Both the position numbers and the translations under genes were made by a program. The notes under the pieces were generated by a model that was not told the DNA's origin, made no database searches, and saw nothing but the letters and a program-made list of their open reading frames with translations. Shown one piece after another: positions 8,919-17,460 of a stretch of DNA of 64,000 nt. The stretch comes from Halovenus amylolytica (GTDB lineage Archaea; Halobacteriota; Halobacteria; Halobacteriales; Haloarculaceae): positions 124,001 to 188,000 of the forward strand of contig SAYS01000005.1 of the NCBI GenBank assembly GCA_004015825.1, read 5' to 3'. Every line of letters begins with the position of its first letter. Positions within the stretch are counted from its first letter, which is position 1.

Positions 8919-10445
8919 TCAGGCAGTGTAACCGATGAAACTCCGGATCGGCCCCGACTCCGACGCATCTTCGACGATCGTTTCCGTGACGTGCTCACCA
9001 CTCAACAGACACATCGGGACGCCGATCCCCGGATTCGTGTCCCCGCCGACGTAGTAGAGGCGGTCGACGCCGGGAGCACGATGCGAGGGACGCATCGGAC
9101 CGGTCTGGAACAGCGTGTGTGCCATCCCGAGTGCGGTTCCCCGGGGCTTGTTGAACTGCTCGCGGTACTCCGAGACACAGATCTCGCGCTCGAAGGCAAT
9201 CCGACCACAGAGGTCGGTATCGGCGTGGTCGGCAAGTGAATCGAGTACCCTGGTGCGCATCCGCTCGCGTGCCTCCTCTGTGTCTGCGAGTCCGGGTGCA
9301 ATCGGGACGAGCACCACGACAGTCTCGTGACCCGAGGGCACAGCAGTCGGATCGGTCTTCGATGGGACGTTCACGTAGTAGGACGGCTCGGCGGGCCACT
9401 GCTGGGTCTCGAAAATCGACTCGAAGTGATCGTCCCACTCCGGCGGCAAGACGAGCGTGTGGTGTTCGAGTTCCGGGAGGTCGCCCTCGACGCCGAGATA
9501 CAGCATGTACGCTGAGGGTGCGTAGGTGCGATCTGTCCAGTAACCCTCGTCGCGGTCGTGCATCTCCGGGCCGAGTAACTCCCGTTCGACGTGGGCTGCC
9601 GGCGCGTTACAGACGACACGATCGTGTGTCACGGTCGCTGTCGCCGTCTGCACGGTCACACCATCGGGGACTGGCTGCAGCCCGGTCACTTCGGTCTCGG
9701 TCTGGATCTCGGCTCCGGCGTCGCGGGCGACAGCGGCGATGGCCTCGACGACGGCGTACATCCCACCCTGGGGGTAGTAGACGCCGAGTTCGAAATCGAC
9801 GTGGCTCATCAGGTTGTACAGCGCCGGGGTGTTGTGCGGGGCACCGCCGAGAAAGACCAGCGTGTACTGTAGAATCTGCTGGAGTTTCGGGTGGTCGACG
9901 TACTCGGCGACGTGATCGTCCATCGTCCCCAGCAATGAGAGTCCGCGGGCAGACCGCAACACGTCCAGGGAGAGATAATCCCGGAACCGGGATCGGTTCG
10001 GGATCACGAACCGGTTCATCCCGATCTCGTAGGTTTCGGCCGACTGTTCCAGGTAGGATTCGAGCGCTGCCCCCGCGCCGGTTTCGTAGGATTCGAAGAT
10101 GTCGATTACCTCGCTGGTATCTGCCGGGATCTCCACGCCGTCGCCGTCGGTCCACAGGATGCGGTACTGCGGATCGAGCCGTTCGAGTTTGTAGAAGTCG
10201 GTCGGTTCGTAACCGAAGTTTCCGAAAAACCGCTCGAAGAGGTCGGGCATGAGATACCACGACGGCCCGGTATCGAAGCGGAACCCCTCTTCCTCGATGA
10301 CACCCGCGACGCCGCCGACCTGCGGTTGCTTCTCGTAGACCGTCACGTCGGCACCTTCCGCCGCGAGGTACGCCGCTGCAGTCAGCCCGCCGAAGCCGGC
10401 ACCCACGATACCGATCGACTCGCCAGCCAGGTGGTTCGAACACAT
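8919..10445 (-). CDS. Phytoene desaturase-family FAD oxidoreductase (CrtI type)
   Basis: The product has 508 residues. It starts with a Rossmann FAD motif, IGIVGAGFGGLTAAAYLA, followed by EKQPQVGG, and ends with the CrtI signature region YYVGGDTNPGIGVPMCLLSG. By family it introduces double bonds into carotenoid intermediates at the membrane, using FAD. In haloarchaea such enzymes serve lycopene and bacterioruberin synthesis, or the 3,4-desaturation step (CrtD). Which step applies here cannot be told from sequence alone. The neighbour 130 bases upstream on the same strand makes retinal, so both could act on one carotenoid pool. A TATA box (CATATATG, 10488-10495) gives it its own promoter with a leader of about 20 bases. 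Confidence 0.85.
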   Translation of the reverse strand: MCSNHLAGESIGIVGAGFGGLTAAAYLAAEGADVTVYEKQPQVGGVAGVIEEEGFRFDTGPSWYLMPDLFERFFGNFGYEPTDFYKLERLDPQYRILWTDGDGVEIPADTSEVIDIFESYETGAGAALESYLEQSAETYEIGMNRFVIPNRSRFRDYLSLDVLRSARGLSLLGTMDDHVAEYVDHPKLQQILQYTLVFLGGAPHNTPALYNLMSHVDFELGVYYPQGGMYAVVEAIAAVARDAGAEIQTETEVTGLQPVPDGVTVQTATATVTHDRVVCNAPAAHVERELLGPEMHDRDEGYWTDRTYAPSAYMLYLGVEGDLPELEHHTLVLPPEWDDHFESIFETQQWPAEPSYYVNVPSKTDPTAVPSGHETVVVLVPIAPGLADTEEARERMRTRVLDSLADHADTDLCGRIAFEREICVSEYREQFNKPRGTALGMAHTLFQTGPMRPSHRAPGVDRLYYVGGDTNPGIGVPMCLLSGEHVTETIVEDASESGPIRSFIGYTA

Positions 10446-10574
10446 GCGTGGGGGTTAGGATTCGAGTGCCGAGAACGGCGAGCCGGCATATATGGGGGAT
10501 TGAAAAGCATCACCGGCCCAGTCGATTGACCGGCCAGAACGCGAGCAGCGGCTGACTCGGGCTGGAACGGGTGA

Positions 10575-11612
10575 TCAGGGAACGTACCAGATCCCACGTG
10601 ATCGATCGAGCCACTGGCCGACGACGACGTGTGGCATCGCGATGAGACAGACGAAAATCGTATAGAAGGCGACGAGTCCGGCGCGGAGACCGGCGTTTGC
10701 GAGCGGGTTCGGAGCCAGCCACCACAGCAGCGCAGCCAGCAACCCTGTCGCGAGCGCACCAACGATGAACGTTCCCCAGACGACGACAGACGGGAGTCCA
10801 TCGTCCGTCTCCGACTGGTCACGATGGACCTGAACGCTCCGGCCGGACTGGCGTAGCGAGTACCACAGTGGGAAGTACAGCCCGATCGAGACCACGACGG
10901 GCACGACGGCGAAATAGGCGATCAGAAGCAGTGTTTCGGCGGCGTCACGCCCCCAGGAGCGACTCCAGGGTGCGGAGAGAAAGCCCCAGCCGAGATGTGC
11001 AAGGGCAGCAACAGCGTAGCCGCCGAGCAGAATCGGTGTCCCGAACTCGATCCTGCTGATCAGGAGCGGGACCGCTTCCGGGTCGAAGATACTGACCATC
11101 AGCGCGGAAAAGGAGATGTAGGTATCCTGCCAGAGCCACAGCGGAACGATCGTGACCGCCCCGCCGCGGACCAGCGCCGCGAGTGCTCGCTGGGGGCGTG
11201 ACTGCAGATGGGCCGTCCCCACCAGTGCGTCCATGACGTGGAGGTCTCCGTGCCCGCCTTTGGCAACTGCAGTCGCGAACGCGATTCCCAGCGCGAGCAC
11301 TGGGGCGAGGAAAAACAGGGCGATGAAACTACCCACCGCGAGCAGATAGAGCCCGACGTACCGCAGTCCGAAAGGAAAGCCACGATAGCGGAGATTCGAG
11401 AAATGCTCGAAGCCGCCGTGTGGGAGATTCAGCGCGATCATGCCGACCAGATACACCGATAGCTGGATGTCGAGCGACGGCACAGTCCCGAGCAGCGTCG
11501 CTGTGCCGAAGCCGGCCATCACCGCGAGCACGGCGAGCCGGGAACTGTACACTGTGAGCTGTTCGATCGACCAGTCCAGCCGCTCGCCAGCCGTCCACGT
11601 TCGCGTGCCCAT
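10575..11612 (-). CDS. blh: Brp/Blh-family beta-carotene 15,15'-dioxygenase
   Basis: The product has 345 residues from ATG 11612, nearly all hydrophobic, with eight or more membrane helices. The family iron-ligand motifs are visible: PHGGFEH at residues 64-70 (family form PHGxxDH), a GGHGDLH segment after the third helix pair, and MPHVVVGQW near the C-terminus. The enzyme cleaves beta-carotene into two retinals in the membrane. Codons upstream of ATG 11612 remain open but lack the family sequence. A winged-helix regulator and a Bat-type activator lie directly upstream, matching the brp-bat association known from Halobacterium. No opsin gene is in the window. Confidence 0.88.
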   Translation of the reverse strand: MGTRTWTAGERLDWSIEQLTVYSSRLAVLAVMAGFGTATLLGTVPSLDIQLSVYLVGMIALNLPHGGFEHFSNLRYRGFPFGLRYVGLYLLAVGSFIALFFLAPVLALGIAFATAVAKGGHGDLHVMDALVGTAHLQSRPQRALAALVRGGAVTIVPLWLWQDTYISFSALMVSIFDPEAVPLLISRIEFGTPILLGGYAVAALAHLGWGFLSAPWSRSWGRDAAETLLLIAYFAVVPVVVSIGLYFPLWYSLRQSGRSVQVHRDQSETDDGLPSVVVWGTFIVGALATGLLAALLWWLAPNPLANAGLRAGLVAFYTIFVCLIAMPHVVVGQWLDRSRGIWYVP

Positions 11613-11740
11613 AGTCGAATACAGGGAAAACAGAGAGTTAGTTCGCAGACCCGGGTATTGCGGGGGTTTTTCCGTCGCCGCGATCATCTTCGGGGACTGT
11701 CGGAAAGACGTCAGGTGACAGGAAGCTCCCCAGACACAGC

Positions 11741-12145
11741 TCAGTCGGCGCCAGCAACCATCGAGTTGGCAGCCTGCTTCTCGTCCTGTTTCGTCAGCGT
11801 CAGACTGATCCCGGCGTCGTCGTCGACGGTGAGCGAGATGTGTTCGATCTGGAGGGTGTACTCGCTCGTGTGCTGGCCGGTGTTAGAGAGACGGATCCGC
11901 TCTTTGAGTAGCCCAACCTCGGTGAGGGCGTCGAGTTTTCGGTAGGCCGTCGACAGCGGGAGATCACAGCGGTCGGACAGTTCACTCGCGGAGTAGGCCT
12001 CCTCGCTTGTCGCCTCGATGATCGCCCGGCAGTCGGGGTCCTCCAGCGTTCCGAGCAACTGTTCGATATCCATCTCGGCGGTCAGTTCGGTTTCAGTGTC
12101 GCTTCCTGGCCCGACTCCCCGGCCAGCCATCGATGGGTGACTCAT
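11741..12145 (-). CDS. Winged-helix transcriptional regulator beside the Bat-type gene
   Basis: The product has 134 residues from ATG 12145. A GTG at 12169 is an alternative start that would add eight residues. Residues 25-100 form a winged helix: LLGTLEDPDCRAIIEA, then the recognition-helix region SASELSDRCDLPLSTAYRKL and a wing with EVGLLKERIRL. The tail (HISLTVDDDAGISLTLTKQ) is a short beta unit. This layout is common among haloarchaeal ArsR-like regulators that sit next to Bat-type genes. Two inverted repeats lie between its TATA box and start codon, suggesting autoregulation. The target genes are probably the neighbouring retinal and carotenoid genes; that is inference. Confidence 0.8.
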   Translation of the reverse strand: MSHPSMAGRGVGPGSDTETELTAEMDIEQLLGTLEDPDCRAIIEATSEEAYSASELSDRCDLPLSTAYRKLDALTEVGLLKERIRLSNTGQHTSEYTLQIEHISLTVDDDAGISLTLTKQDEKQAANSMVAGAD

Positions 12146-12155
12146 ACCTCTATAT

Positions 12156-12175
12156 CTGGGTTGCCCCACAACCAG
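12156..12175. promoter_or_regulatory. Imperfect inverted repeat upstream of the winged-helix gene
   Basis: CTGGGTTG at 12156-12163 and CAACCAG at 12169-12175 are inverted copies with one bulged G, separated by five bases. The site lies between the TATA box (12201-12208) and ATG 12145 of the regulator, where a bound repressor would block transcription. Confidence 0.35.
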
Positions 12176-12181
12176 TCCTCA

Positions 12182-12195
12182 CCACAGATATGTGG
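12182..12195. promoter_or_regulatory. Inverted repeat CCACA-GATA-TGTGG
   Basis: A perfect five-base inverted repeat with a four-base centre, placed between the divergent Bat-type and winged-helix genes and just downstream of the latter's TATA box. It is a candidate operator; the bound protein is unknown. Confidence 0.35.
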
Positions 12196-12200
12196 GTAGT

Positions 12201-12208
12201 TTTAAATA
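12201..12208 (-). promoter_or_regulatory. TATA box for the winged-helix regulator
   Basis: TTTAAATA (part of agttttaaatac) reads as TATTTAAA on the minus strand. A start site about 27 bases on would fall near 12178, giving a leader of about 30 bases to ATG 12145. Confidence 0.5.
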
Positions 12209-12328
12209 CGGACGGCCGAAAACGGCCGACGGAGCGTCTCTCGTTCGTCCGACGGTGCCACGGTTTCGGCGGTTCGACCTGGTACCAACTTCGGACGACA
12301 GTGTCCACCAGTTGAAACGTTTGGGAGT

Positions 12329-12355
12329 GTTTAAGCCGCCTCATACCTAATAGGT
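12329..12355 (+). promoter_or_regulatory. Promoter of the Bat-type gene with an overlapping palindrome
   Basis: GTTTAAGC at 12329-12336 is a plausible TATA box, giving a start site near 12359 and a leader of about 12 bases to ATG 12371. Between the two lies ACCTA-a-TAGGT (12345-12355), a perfect five-base inverted repeat around one base, placed where a repressor would act. Confidence 0.4.
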
Positions 12356-12370
12356 TAGTAATTTCAGCCA

Positions 12371-15241
12371 ATGAGTATCACAGTTCTCGTCGTCGGGGGT
12401 TGCAGACAGCGTCGCGACAGCGTCGCGACAGCGCTGTCGGCGGCCGGATTCGAGACCGAAACGGCGACAAAAGCGACAGGGTCAGAGGCCGTTGACTGTC
12501 TGGTCTACGGACTACCGGCAGAACGCCACAGTGACGCCGAACAGATCGTGAGACAGCTTTCCGACCCCCAACAGCCAGCGATCCGGTGCCCGGAGAGTTC
12601 AGACGTGGCCGCATCGATTCCCACGACAGATATCGAATCAGTCGTCAGCTCCGACAGCGAGGCGGTACGGGCTGATCGCACTCGGGAGCTATCCGGAAAC
12701 CGGCCACTCGTCGCTGACGGTGGAACAGCCCTCGGAGAGACGGAGTTTCCACTCGAACGCCTCCACGAGATCGCGACAGACCGGGAGCTGTCGCGGTCGG
12801 AGAAGATCGACGCGCTGTTGACTGCCGGCAAAGACAGGCTCGAAACGAGCGATGCGTTTCTCACCCGGATCGAGGGAGAGACTCAGGAGGTCATCAGAAG
12901 TGTCGGAGAGCATCCCGAACTTACGCCGGGGACGAAAGCTCCACTCTCGGAAACGTACTGCCAGTACACGATCGATCGTGAGGAGCCACTGTCCGTGCGC
13001 GACGCCGAATCGAGCGAGGTGATCGAACAAAAGCCCTACGACAGATTCGGACTGCGGTGTTATCTCGGAACGACAATCCACGTAAACGGCGACGCCTACG
13101 GGACAGTCTGTTTCGTCGATACCGAGCCTGGAGACTCGGCGTTCGACGCACACGAACAGACCTTTCTGAAGGTGTTGACCGACTGGATCAGCTATCTCCT
13201 CGAACAGCAGGTCTACGAGCACGAACTCGACCAGCAACGGGCGTTCACGGAGAGTCTGATGGATAGTCTGCCTGATCCGCTGTACGCCACCGACGAGAAG
13301 GGAAGGCTGCGCCGCTGGAACAGCCGTTTCGAGGAGACGATCGGCTCGGGCGAGATCGAGGGCAGACAGCTCACGGAGTTCGTCGCCGAGGACCACAGCG
13401 CGGCCTTCGACGAGGCCATCTCGACGGCGCTTTCGGGCGAACAGAGTTCGGTGGAAGCCGCCGTCGAAACCGGCGACGAGGAAGTGACGCCGTTCGAGTT
13501 TTCCAGCGGACCGCTCAGGGACGAGACAGGAGCGATCACCGGTGTCGCCGGCGTCGGACGCGATATCACGGAACGACGACGGCAGCGCGAACGTCTCTCC
13601 GGAATTCTCGACACGACACGATCCCTGATGCAGGCGCGTGACCGCGATCACGTCGCAGAGATCGCAGTCAACGCCGCGAAAGAGTTGCTCGGCTTCGACA
13701 TCGGCGTCTTCCGGCTGTACAACAGCGAGGAGCAAACGCTCGAACCGGCAGCGGCGACGGCGGAGACGATCGAACTGCTCGGCGAGCGGCCAGTGTACGC
13801 CGTCGGGGAGGGGAATCCCGGGGAGGTGTTCGCCTCGGGTGAACCCCGCATCGTCGACGACCTCTCGGAGACGGACCTCTCACTCGGGGAGTTAGGCTCT
13901 GCGATGTACTATCCGGTCGGTGTCCACGGAACGATGAGCATCTGTGCGACCGAACGGGCAGCCTTCGACGAGACCGACCAGCAGATGCTCGCCCTGCTCG
14001 CGACCAGCGCCGCAGCAGCTTGTATGCGAGCCAAACGCGAACAGGACGTCCGTGAGGCACAGGAACACACCGAACGTGTGCTCGATCGGGTCAACGGGCT
14101 CGTTCAGGACACCGTCGAGGTGCTGGTGCAGGCGACCACGCGCGAGGAACTCGAAGACGGCGTCGTAAACCAGCTGTCGAACGCGCCACCGTACACCTTC
14201 GCCTGGATCGGCCAGCCGGATGTCGCATCGGAGACGCTCTCGCCGACGGCCTGGGCAGGCGAGGCGTCGCTCCCGGTCGGCGGACGCTCGTTCGACATCG
14301 ACCGGAACGACGACCCCGTCAGCCTCGCCTTCAGTGGGGAGACACCGCAGGTGTTGCCCGATCTCGGCGATGGATCAGGTGTCTGGTCGGAGCTGACGGC
14401 CGACAGCCCCGCCGGCTCGCTGATCGCGATTCCGCTCGTCTACAAAGATGCCAACTACGGCGTCCTCTCGGTCTTCGCGGCCGAAAGCGAGGAGTTCGAC
14501 GAACGCGAGCGGATCGTGCTCGAATCGCTCGGGCGTGTAATCGCCAACGCGATCAACGCGATCGAACGCGGGAGAATTCTCGACGCGACCGAGATCATCG
14601 AACTCGAGTTCGCGATCAACGACCAGGACCTGTTTTTCAGCCGCCTCTCCGCGGCAGCGGAGTGTCAGATCGAGTCGGCTGGCACGGATTATCTCTCGGA
14701 CGGCCGTGTCCGCCTCTATCTCACAGCGACGGGGATCGAAGGTGAGGCATTCGAATCGATCGTCGCCGAGGACGTGGCAGTCGAGTCGGTGACACTGATC
14801 GCCAACCACGACGACGAGTGTTTGCTGGAGGTCGTCGTCGAGGAGTCACTCCTCTCGACACTGACCGAGTACGGTGCCGTCCCCCGTGAGGTCCGGGCAG
14901 AAAGCGGCGATGCACGGTTTACCGTCGAACTGCCGTACGAGGCCGAAGCGCGGGAGCTGTTCGAACTGGTCGAGACCCAGTATCCCACGACAGAACTGCT
15001 CGGCTACCACGAACGTGAACGCCCCGTCGAGACCCGACAGGAGTTCAAGGCGGCACTCGGCGACCGATTTACCGACCGCCAGGAGACGGCACTCCGGACG
15101 GCATACCTGGGTGGCTTTTTCGACTGGCCCCGGGAAGTCGACGGCAACGAACTCGCGGAGGCGATGGATATCGCCCGGCCGACCTACCACCAGCATCTCC
15201 GTGCTGCCCAGAAGAAGGTGTTCGAGGAACTGTTCGAGTAG
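12371..15241 (+). CDS. Bat-type (bacterio-opsin activator-like) multi-sensor transcription regulator
   Basis: The product has 956 residues. In order: a receiver-like fold (1-100) in which the phosphoacceptor region reads DCLVYGLP without the usual aspartate; a GAF domain (about 140-275); a PAS domain (about 290-410, ending GVGRDITERRRQRERL); two further GAF domains (about 415-555 and 580-735); the Bat-type N-terminal module (about 745-880); and an HTH_10 DNA-binding domain (about 895-950: GGFFDWPREVDGNELAEAMD, then RPTYHQHLRAAQKK). Halobacterium Bat, which senses light/oxygen and activates opsin and retinal genes, has PAS, GAF and HTH_10 in the same order but is shorter. Adjacent Brp/Blh and desaturase genes are the likely targets. 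Orthology to Bat itself is uncertain because many HTH_10 paralogues exist. Confidence 0.85.
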   Translation: MSITVLVVGGCRQRRDSVATALSAAGFETETATKATGSEAVDCLVYGLPAERHSDAEQIVRQLSDPQQPAIRCPESSDVAASIPTTDIESVVSSDSEAVRADRTRELSGNRPLVADGGTALGETEFPLERLHEIATDRELSRSEKIDALLTAGKDRLETSDAFLTRIEGETQEVIRSVGEHPELTPGTKAPLSETYCQYTIDREEPLSVRDAESSEVIEQKPYDRFGLRCYLGTTIHVNGDAYGTVCFVDTEPGDSAFDAHEQTFLKVLTDWISYLLEQQVYEHELDQQRAFTESLMDSLPDPLYATDEKGRLRRWNSRFEETIGSGEIEGRQLTEFVAEDHSAAFDEAISTALSGEQSSVEAAVETGDEEVTPFEFSSGPLRDETGAITGVAGVGRDITERRRQRERLSGILDTTRSLMQARDRDHVAEIAVNAAKELLGFDIGVFRLYNSEEQTLEPAAATAETIELLGERPVYAVGEGNPGEVFASGEPRIVDDLSETDLSLGELGSAMYYPVGVHGTMSICATERAAFDETDQQMLALLATSAAAACMRAKREQDVREAQEHTERVLDRVNGLVQDTVEVLVQATTREELEDGVVNQLSNAPPYTFAWIGQPDVASETLSPTAWAGEASLPVGGRSFDIDRNDDPVSLAFSGETPQVLPDLGDGSGVWSELTADSPAGSLIAIPLVYKDANYGVLSVFAAESEEFDERERIVLESLGRVIANAINAIERGRILDATEIIELEFAINDQDLFFSRLSAAAECQIESAGTDYLSDGRVRLYLTATGIEGEAFESIVAEDVAVESVTLIANHDDECLLEVVVEESLLSTLTEYGAVPREVRAESGDARFTVELPYEAEARELFELVETQYPTTELLGYHERERPVETRQEFKAALGDRFTDRQETALRTAYLGGFFDWPREVDGNELAEAMDIARPTYHQHLRAAQKKVFEELFE

Positions 15242-15304
15242 CCAGCGGCCCAGAGTGCTCCCCGAGTAGAAGCTTTCAAGCGAGTGCTCACCGAATCCGG
15301 TGAC

Positions 15305-16612
15305 ATGTACGACCGAATCAAGGGGTTTCGTGATTTCTATCCCGAGGAGATGCAGTCCAGACGGCAGGTAATGGACACTGTCGAAGCTATCGCGAAGCAG
15401 TACGGGTTCCGGGAGATCGGAACACCCGCCCTGGAGTCTGCGGAGATGTACGCCGACAAGAGTGGCGAGGAGATTCTCGAAGAGCTGTACGCCTTCGAGG
15501 ACAAGGGTGGCCGGTCAGTTGCCCTGACGCCCGAGCTGACACCGACTGTCGCGCGGATGGCCGTCGCGAAACAGCAGGAGCTGTCGAAACCGATCAAGTG
15601 GGTCTCGACGCGGCCGTTCTGGCGCTACGAGGAACCCCAGCAGGGTCGCTTCCGGGAGTTCTACCAGACGAACGTCGATATCTTTGGCTCGTCGGACCCC
15701 TCGGCCGACGCCGAGATCCTCGCCGTCGCGGCCGACGCGCTCACCTCGCTGGGATTGACGCAGGACGATTTCGATTTCCGCGTTTCACACCGCGATATTC
15801 TCGGTGGGCTGCTCGAATCGTTCGAGGGCGATATCGAGACGGGGGCGGCGATCCGAGCCGTCGACAAACGGGCGAAAGTCGATCACGACGAGTACGCAGA
15901 GCTACTCGGCGACGCCGGCCTCTCCGAGAGTCAGATCGCCGAGTTCGACGACCTGCTGGATACGCCAGAAGACGATCTGGACGAACTCGTCGCTTTCGCG
16001 GGCACAGAACGGGTCGAATCCGCTGTCGAGAACCTGCAGGCAGTGCTCGCTGCGACGGCTGATTTCGGCGTGCGCGAGTACTGTACGCTCTCGCTGACGA
16101 CAGCCCGCGGGCTGGATTACTACACTGGCGTCGTCTTCGAGTGTTTCGACTCGACGGGAGAGGTCTCCCGCGCCGTATTCGGCGGCGGGCGATACGACGA
16201 CCTGATCGAAGGCTTCGGTGGCCAGCCGACGCCCGCTGTCGGCTTCGCACCTGGCTACGCGACACTCTCCTTGCTCTGCCAGCGGGCCGGCGTCTGGCCG
16301 GAAGAGGAGTTGACGACAGATTATTACGTGCTGCAGGTCGGCGACACCCGCGAGGTGGCCGCCGATATCGCCCGCGAGCTGCGTGAGCGTGGCCACATCG
16401 TCGAATCGGACGTGGCCGGTCGGAGTTTCGGTGCACAGCTGGATTACGCCGACAGCATCAACGCCGAAACCGTTGTGATCGTCGGCGAACAAGACCTCGA
16501 AGACGACAACGTGACGCTGAAAGATATGGAAAGTGGGGACCAGGTGCACGCAGCTGTCGACTCGTTCCCGGGCGACCACGAGCGCCCGACGTTCGACGAT
16601 TTTGCCAAGTGA
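15305..16612 (+). CDS. hisS: Histidyl-tRNA synthetase
   Basis: The product has 435 residues, near the usual class II HisRS length. Motif 2 is seen as RPFWRYEEPQQGRFREFYQ, the histidine-binding loop as TARGLDYYTGVVFE, and motif 3 as FGGGRYDDLIEGFGG. The C-terminal 95 residues form the anticodon-binding domain. It charges tRNA-His using ATP in the cytosol. ATG 15305 is chosen over the upstream GTG 15284 because GCTTTCAAG (about 15273-15281) lies roughly 27 bases before it and MYDRIKGFRDFYPEE is the normal family start. It stands alone after the Bat-type gene and is followed at once by the channel gene. Confidence 0.95.
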   Translation: MYDRIKGFRDFYPEEMQSRRQVMDTVEAIAKQYGFREIGTPALESAEMYADKSGEEILEELYAFEDKGGRSVALTPELTPTVARMAVAKQQELSKPIKWVSTRPFWRYEEPQQGRFREFYQTNVDIFGSSDPSADAEILAVAADALTSLGLTQDDFDFRVSHRDILGGLLESFEGDIETGAAIRAVDKRAKVDHDEYAELLGDAGLSESQIAEFDDLLDTPEDDLDELVAFAGTERVESAVENLQAVLAATADFGVREYCTLSLTTARGLDYYTGVVFECFDSTGEVSRAVFGGGRYDDLIEGFGGQPTPAVGFAPGYATLSLLCQRAGVWPEEELTTDYYVLQVGDTREVAADIARELRERGHIVESDVAGRSFGAQLDYADSINAETVVIVGEQDLEDDNVTLKDMESGDQVHAAVDSFPGDHERPTFDDFAK

Positions 16613-16629
16613 GCAGCTATCACCACCAG

Positions 16630-17460
16630 ATGGTTCGACCAGTTATCGACCGGATTGCGTTTTTACTGCGTGACCAGGAGACCCATGCAGGTCGTACCAC
16701 CAACGCAGTGCTGTACTTTCTCAACGGTATCTTCGTCCTCCTGTACATTCTCTCGACGTACGATTTTTCCCAACTGCTCCTGTCAATCATCCACGGGCTC
16801 GAACTGGGTCTCGGTTTCCTTTTTCTCGGCGAGTACGTCATTCGAGTGTACTCCGCCGACAGCTGGGTTGCAGAGATCACGAACCCCTACACGATCATCG
16901 ACCTGCTCGCCGTCCTCCCCGTGTTCGCCTCACCGGGATTCGAAGCCGGCTTTCTCCGTGGGTTTCACACACTCCGTGTCTTCCGGTTCCTCCGCCTGCT
17001 CGTCGACGAACAGCAGCTATTCGGGCAGAAACTGAAGATCCGCACGATCCGCCGGATCGAACTCTCGACGACGATCTTTCTCATTTTCTTCACGACGACC
17101 GGCTTCATCTACGCGTTCGAAGCGCCGACGAACAGTGGAATCGAGAACTTCGGTGATGCCTTCTACTACACGGTGATCGCTGTTTCGACTGTCGGTTTTG
17201 GTGACATCATTCCGACGACAGTGGCCGGGCGGTGGGTGACGATCACCGCTGTGCTCGTCGGTTTTATTCTCATCCCCTGGCAGGCGACCCGACTACGAGA
17301 AGCATCGAACGAAGCCGAGACCTGCCCCCGCTGTGGGCAGGCAGTCGGCAAAAAAGATCGCTACTGTCGCCAGTGTAGTTTCGACCTCACCGAAGAGAAC
17401 GAACAGCCCGACACCGACTCTGGACAGCCCGAGAATCAGTCGCCGGTCCGGAACGAGTAA
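16630..17460 (+). CDS. Six-helix voltage-gated-type ion channel with zinc-ribbon tail
   Basis: The product has 276 residues. Six membrane helices are visible. An S4-like helix with repeated arginines (LRGFHTLRVFRFLRLL, about 109-124) is followed by the pore and the filter STVGFGD (186-192), whose TVGFGD fits a potassium-selective filter. The soluble tail carries a zinc ribbon: cysteines 232, 235, 246 and 249 in CPRCG and CRQCS. It probably conducts potassium across the cytoplasmic membrane; the ribbon may mediate assembly or gating. ATG 16630 is preferred; a GTG at 16609 overlapping the hisS stop is possible. Its last 25 bases overlap the converging nadC gene. Confidence 0.85.
   Translation: MVRPVIDRIAFLLRDQETHAGRTTNAVLYFLNGIFVLLYILSTYDFSQLLLSIIHGLELGLGFLFLGEYVIRVYSADSWVAEITNPYTIIDLLAVLPVFASPGFEAGFLRGFHTLRVFRFLRLLVDEQQLFGQKLKIRTIRRIELSTTIFLIFFTTTGFIYAFEAPTNSGIENFGDAFYYTVIAVSTVGFGDIIPTTVAGRWVTITAVLVGFILIPWQATRLREASNEAETCPRCGQAVGKKDRYCRQCSFDLTEENEQPDTDSGQPENQSPVRNE

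Noticed and set aside
12307..12325. ACC-n10-TTTGG resembling the Bat upstream activating sequence
   Set aside because: As I recall it, the known element has seven bases between ACC and TTnGG, not ten, so it is not a good match.
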